Assembly (NCBI GenBank): GCA_035771175.1
Contig: CM069590.1
Location: 58,597,683-58,661,682 of the forward strand
Direction of reading: 5' to 3'
DNA from: Paratinospora sagittata
Taxonomy: Eukaryota; Streptophyta; Magnoliopsida; Ranunculales; Menispermaceae
DNA: 64,000 bases
In this document: positions 61,195 to 64,000 of the stretch, piece after piece
Layout: every line of letters begins with the position of its first letter
Position numbering within the stretch: the stretch's first letter is position 1
Program-made: the position numbers and the translations under genes
The notes under the pieces: generated by a model
Told to the model about the DNA's origin: nothing
Databases searched by the model: none
The model's input: the letters and a program-made list of their open reading frames with translations, nothing else

Positions 61195-62480
61195 GTGACA
61201 CCCCGAAAATTATTTCATCTAGCCCATTACCCAATTGTATTTTGCCCAAACTCTATGTGTTTGCTTTATGATATGTTTGGTGTTTGTTTGATGGTTGTTT
61301 AATGTTTGTATATTTGATTCTTGATAATGTATATAAATATCTGCATTATAAATTGTATATGGGTCATGTTAAATTAAAGTATAATGCATGTGTTATTATT
61401 TATGCATGGGCCCATTAAACCATGAATTGATATGGGTTAGGATTGATTGAATAAAAGGATAAATGAAAATGAAGATTTGGTGTATTAGATGGATTGGACA
61501 TTTAAAATACATGGAAGCATGAGATTGGTTAAAGAACATGTGGTTGGTATGGGTAGTATGAGACCAACACATGTCAAGTTGGTGCATGAGAATGGAAAAG
61601 TGTCCCATGCCCCATTTTTCTTCTCCAACACATGTCAAGTTAGTGCATGAGAGTGGACAAGTGTCTCATGCCCTACTTCTCTTCTCCAAGGAAGTCCTAA
61701 AGAGTGAGATGAGTGGAGGGAAAAGAAAAAAAGGAAGAGAAAGGAAAGAAGAAGAGAAAGAAAGAGGAAGTTACTTTAAGGAAAGTCTCAGCAACGTTTT
61801 CATCAAAGAGCTGGATCTTGGTGATATATGGTCCGATTGAGCTCAAAATTTGTCAGCCAGCTCATGGTTATTCATTTTGGAAGGTGGAGATCTTGATTGG
61901 AGTTTCCTTCTGAGAGATATAACCTTCTAAACAAAGATAGTCGGAAAGTCTGGATCTCTCGCGCAGTTTAGATCAAACTAATAGATCTCCTAAATCTACC
62001 GTTGGATGGATATGATATTTGAGAAGGTGGTTCACAACCGATTTTTCTGAATTATGAACGGTTGAGATGTCTATGAGTCAACTATTGTGTGTGATATAGT
62101 CATCTGAGTGCAAGTATTTGCAGTAGAAAATGAGAACTTGCTTAATTAGAGACTTGTTCATCAAAGAGGCTTATCTCTTCGGTCTACCGTTGGATTGAGC
62201 TGATTTTTTGACAAAAGGTTAGCTTCTTAACATAATTCAATCTGTACGGCTGATTTTGTGATTAAATATTTATGTTGGCAGCTTGATACATCTGAACAGA
62301 ATATTAAATGAAAAATTGGTAGGGTTGTTTGTATTAGACCTAAATTTGGAATATGAACTTAGACCTTTACAAATAGCTTGCATGTCAACTATGTTGACCT
62401 AGTTGTCATTGTTGATGAACCCATGATGCAAAATCAGTGATATACATGACTGAACAAGGTGACCTAGTGTAAATCGGCAA
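61195..62480 (+). mobile_element. Left LTR and leader remnant of a Gypsy element
   Basis: The Mutator-like frame stops at TGTGACACCCCGAAAATTAT, a typical start for Tekay/Del-group LTRs. The following 1.2-1.3 kb is non-coding, with the ctaccgttggat-type segments (about 61997 and 62181) often seen in such LTRs. No LTR end, primer binding site, gag or protease was found, so a deletion joins LTR sequence to pol near 62480. Confidence 0.65.
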
Positions 62481-62486
62481 CATTAC

Positions 62487-64000
62487 TTGAGGATATTGCC
62501 ATTGTTAGGGACTTTCCAGATGTGTTCCCTGCAGATCTTCCAGGATTACCACCGAAGTGAGATCGATTTCATCATTGAACTAGTCCCTGGAACGAAGCCT
62601 ATCTCCATAGCACCATATAGAATGGCGCCAGCTGAGTTGAGAGAGTTGCATAAACAACTCGAGGATTTATTGGCTAAGGGCTTTATTTGCCCGAGCGTGT
62701 CTCCCTGGGGAGCTCCAGTTCTTTTTGTGAGAAAGAATATGGAAGCTTGCGGTTGTGCATCGACTATCGCCGATTGAATAAGGTAACCATCAAGAACAAG
62801 TATCCTCACCCAAGGATTGATGACTTGTTTGATCAACTAAGGGGAGCGAGGTATTTTTCGAAGATTGATTTGCCCTCCGGGTATCATCAGCTGAGGATCA
62901 GGGAGGAGGATGTGCCTAAGACAACATTCAGGACCCGTTATGGACATTATGAGTTCCTTGTGACGCCATTTTGTGTGACTAATGTACCGGCGATGTTCAT
63001 GGACCTGATGCAGAGGGTCTTTAGGCAGTATCTGGATAAGTTTGTCATCGCCTTCATTGATGACATATTGGTGTATTCCAAGACTCGGGTTGAGCATGAG
63101 GAACACCTCAGAGTGACCTTACAGACTCTAAGAGAGCATAGGCTATATGCAAAGCTGAGCAAGTGCGAATTTTGGATCGCCGAGGTGAAATTCTTAGGTC
63201 ATGTGGTGAGTTCTAAGGGGATTTCAGTTGATCTGTCTATGGTTAAAGCCATTATCAGTTGGCCTAGGCCTACCACAGTGACCGAGAACATAAGCTTTCT
63301 TGGGTTAGCTAGTTATTATAGGAGATTCGTTTAGGAATTCTCCAAGATAGCTATGCCTATGACTAGGCTCACCCAGAAAGATGTGTCCTTTGTATGGACT
63401 GAGTGTGAGGATGCCTTTTTAGAGCTGAAGAAAAGATTGACATTTGCGCCAGTGTTGATTTTGTCAGAGCCTGATCAGGAGTTGGTTATCTACACTGATG
63501 CTTCTTGTATCGGCTTGGGTTGCATGTTGATGCAGAAGGATAGGGTCATTGCTTATGCATCGAGGCAGTTGAAGGTGCATGAAAAGAACTATTATGTTCA
63601 TGATTTAGAACTGGCCGCAGTGGTTTTCGCTCTAAAGATTTGGAGGCATTATCTCTATGGTGAGATATTCACTTCGTATTCTGACTACAAGAGCCTCAAG
63701 TATTTGTTCTCTCATAAGGAATTGAGCATGAGGCAGAGAAGGTGGTTAGAGCTCCTCAAAGACTATGATTTTACATTGGAATACCACCCTAGTAAAGTCA
63801 ATGTAGTGGCTGATGCGTTGAGCAAGAAGCGGGTAGAAACAGTTATGGTAGCATGCTAAATGTCTCATGAGTGGAGACTGGAGGCTACAGTAATGAGTAT
63901 ATGTGCTACCCTTCTAGATCAGATTGCGATATGTGCTCAAATGAGAGCTCAGCCTACACAAGTCCAGGAACTGATTGACCAACAGAGATTTGACGTTAAT
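62487..64000 (+). pseudogene. Gypsy (Tekay/Del-like) pol: reverse transcriptase and RNase H, broken
   Basis: Reverse transcriptase starts with [20 protein letters not shown] and [12 protein letters not shown] (to about 62740). A frameshift there is followed by [35 protein letters not shown], and the catalytic [10 protein letters not shown] (about 63055). RNase H (63353-63859) keeps [55 protein letters not shown] and VVADALSKK, so its acidic residues are present. A TAG after YYRRFV (63332) separates the two domains, and a stop follows at 63857. The linker to integrase begins but the window ends. Gag and protease are missing upstream. Confidence 0.85.

Overview
This window is nuclear DNA of a flowering plant, probably a woody eudicot; the species cannot be fixed from sequence alone. 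Signs are GT-AG introns, AT-rich intergenic DNA, a plant GPI-anchored COBRA-like gene, a plant WEB-family gene, and plant-type LINE, Copia, Gypsy and Mutator-like remnants. It has two parts: ordinary conserved genes at 1-11 kb, and a repeat-rich block from about 12.8 kb to the end.

The left part has three intact, unrelated genes. They are a six-exon COBRA-like wall protein gene (1145-3426, minus, 444 aa), the sigma subunit of the AP-2 clathrin adaptor (4522-7279, minus, exactly 142 aa in six exons), and a two-exon WEB-family coiled-coil protein (8953-10851, plus, 201 aa).

From 12.8 to 58.3 kb the window is dominated by about ten copies (called A to J here) of one gene family that I do not recognise. 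The best copy, H (39843-42280, minus), gives a clean four-exon, 217-aa model. Its order is a short Ser/Thr start, a basic Pro/Arg-rich exon 2, an acidic exon 3, and a large exon 4 with three predicted membrane segments. Copy A (12849-14349, minus) is an older relative with an open 188-aa, three-exon model and a tandemly duplicated exon 2. Copy I has an intact membrane exon but has lost its upstream exons. B, C, D, E, F, G and J are broken by stops, frameshifts, deletions or lost splice sites. D to F are tandem 1.9-kb units spread together with a Copia LTR fragment; F also carries an inverted exon. G and H lie tail to tail as a large inverted repeat. Intron 2 of H and the DNA before exon 3 of C hold tandem units of about 100 bp, each carrying a 9-nt block set between splice-site-like sequences.

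Mobile DNA has shaped the block. There is a 3-kb solo LTR with a 5-bp target duplication in intron 3 of C, a 6.6-kb dead L1-type LINE with a 17-bp target duplication in intron 3 of I, and a direct 3.8-kb segmental duplication that carries exon 1 and its upstream DNA. At the right end a Mutator-like transposase gene is cut by a Gypsy (Tekay/Del-like) element that runs off the window.
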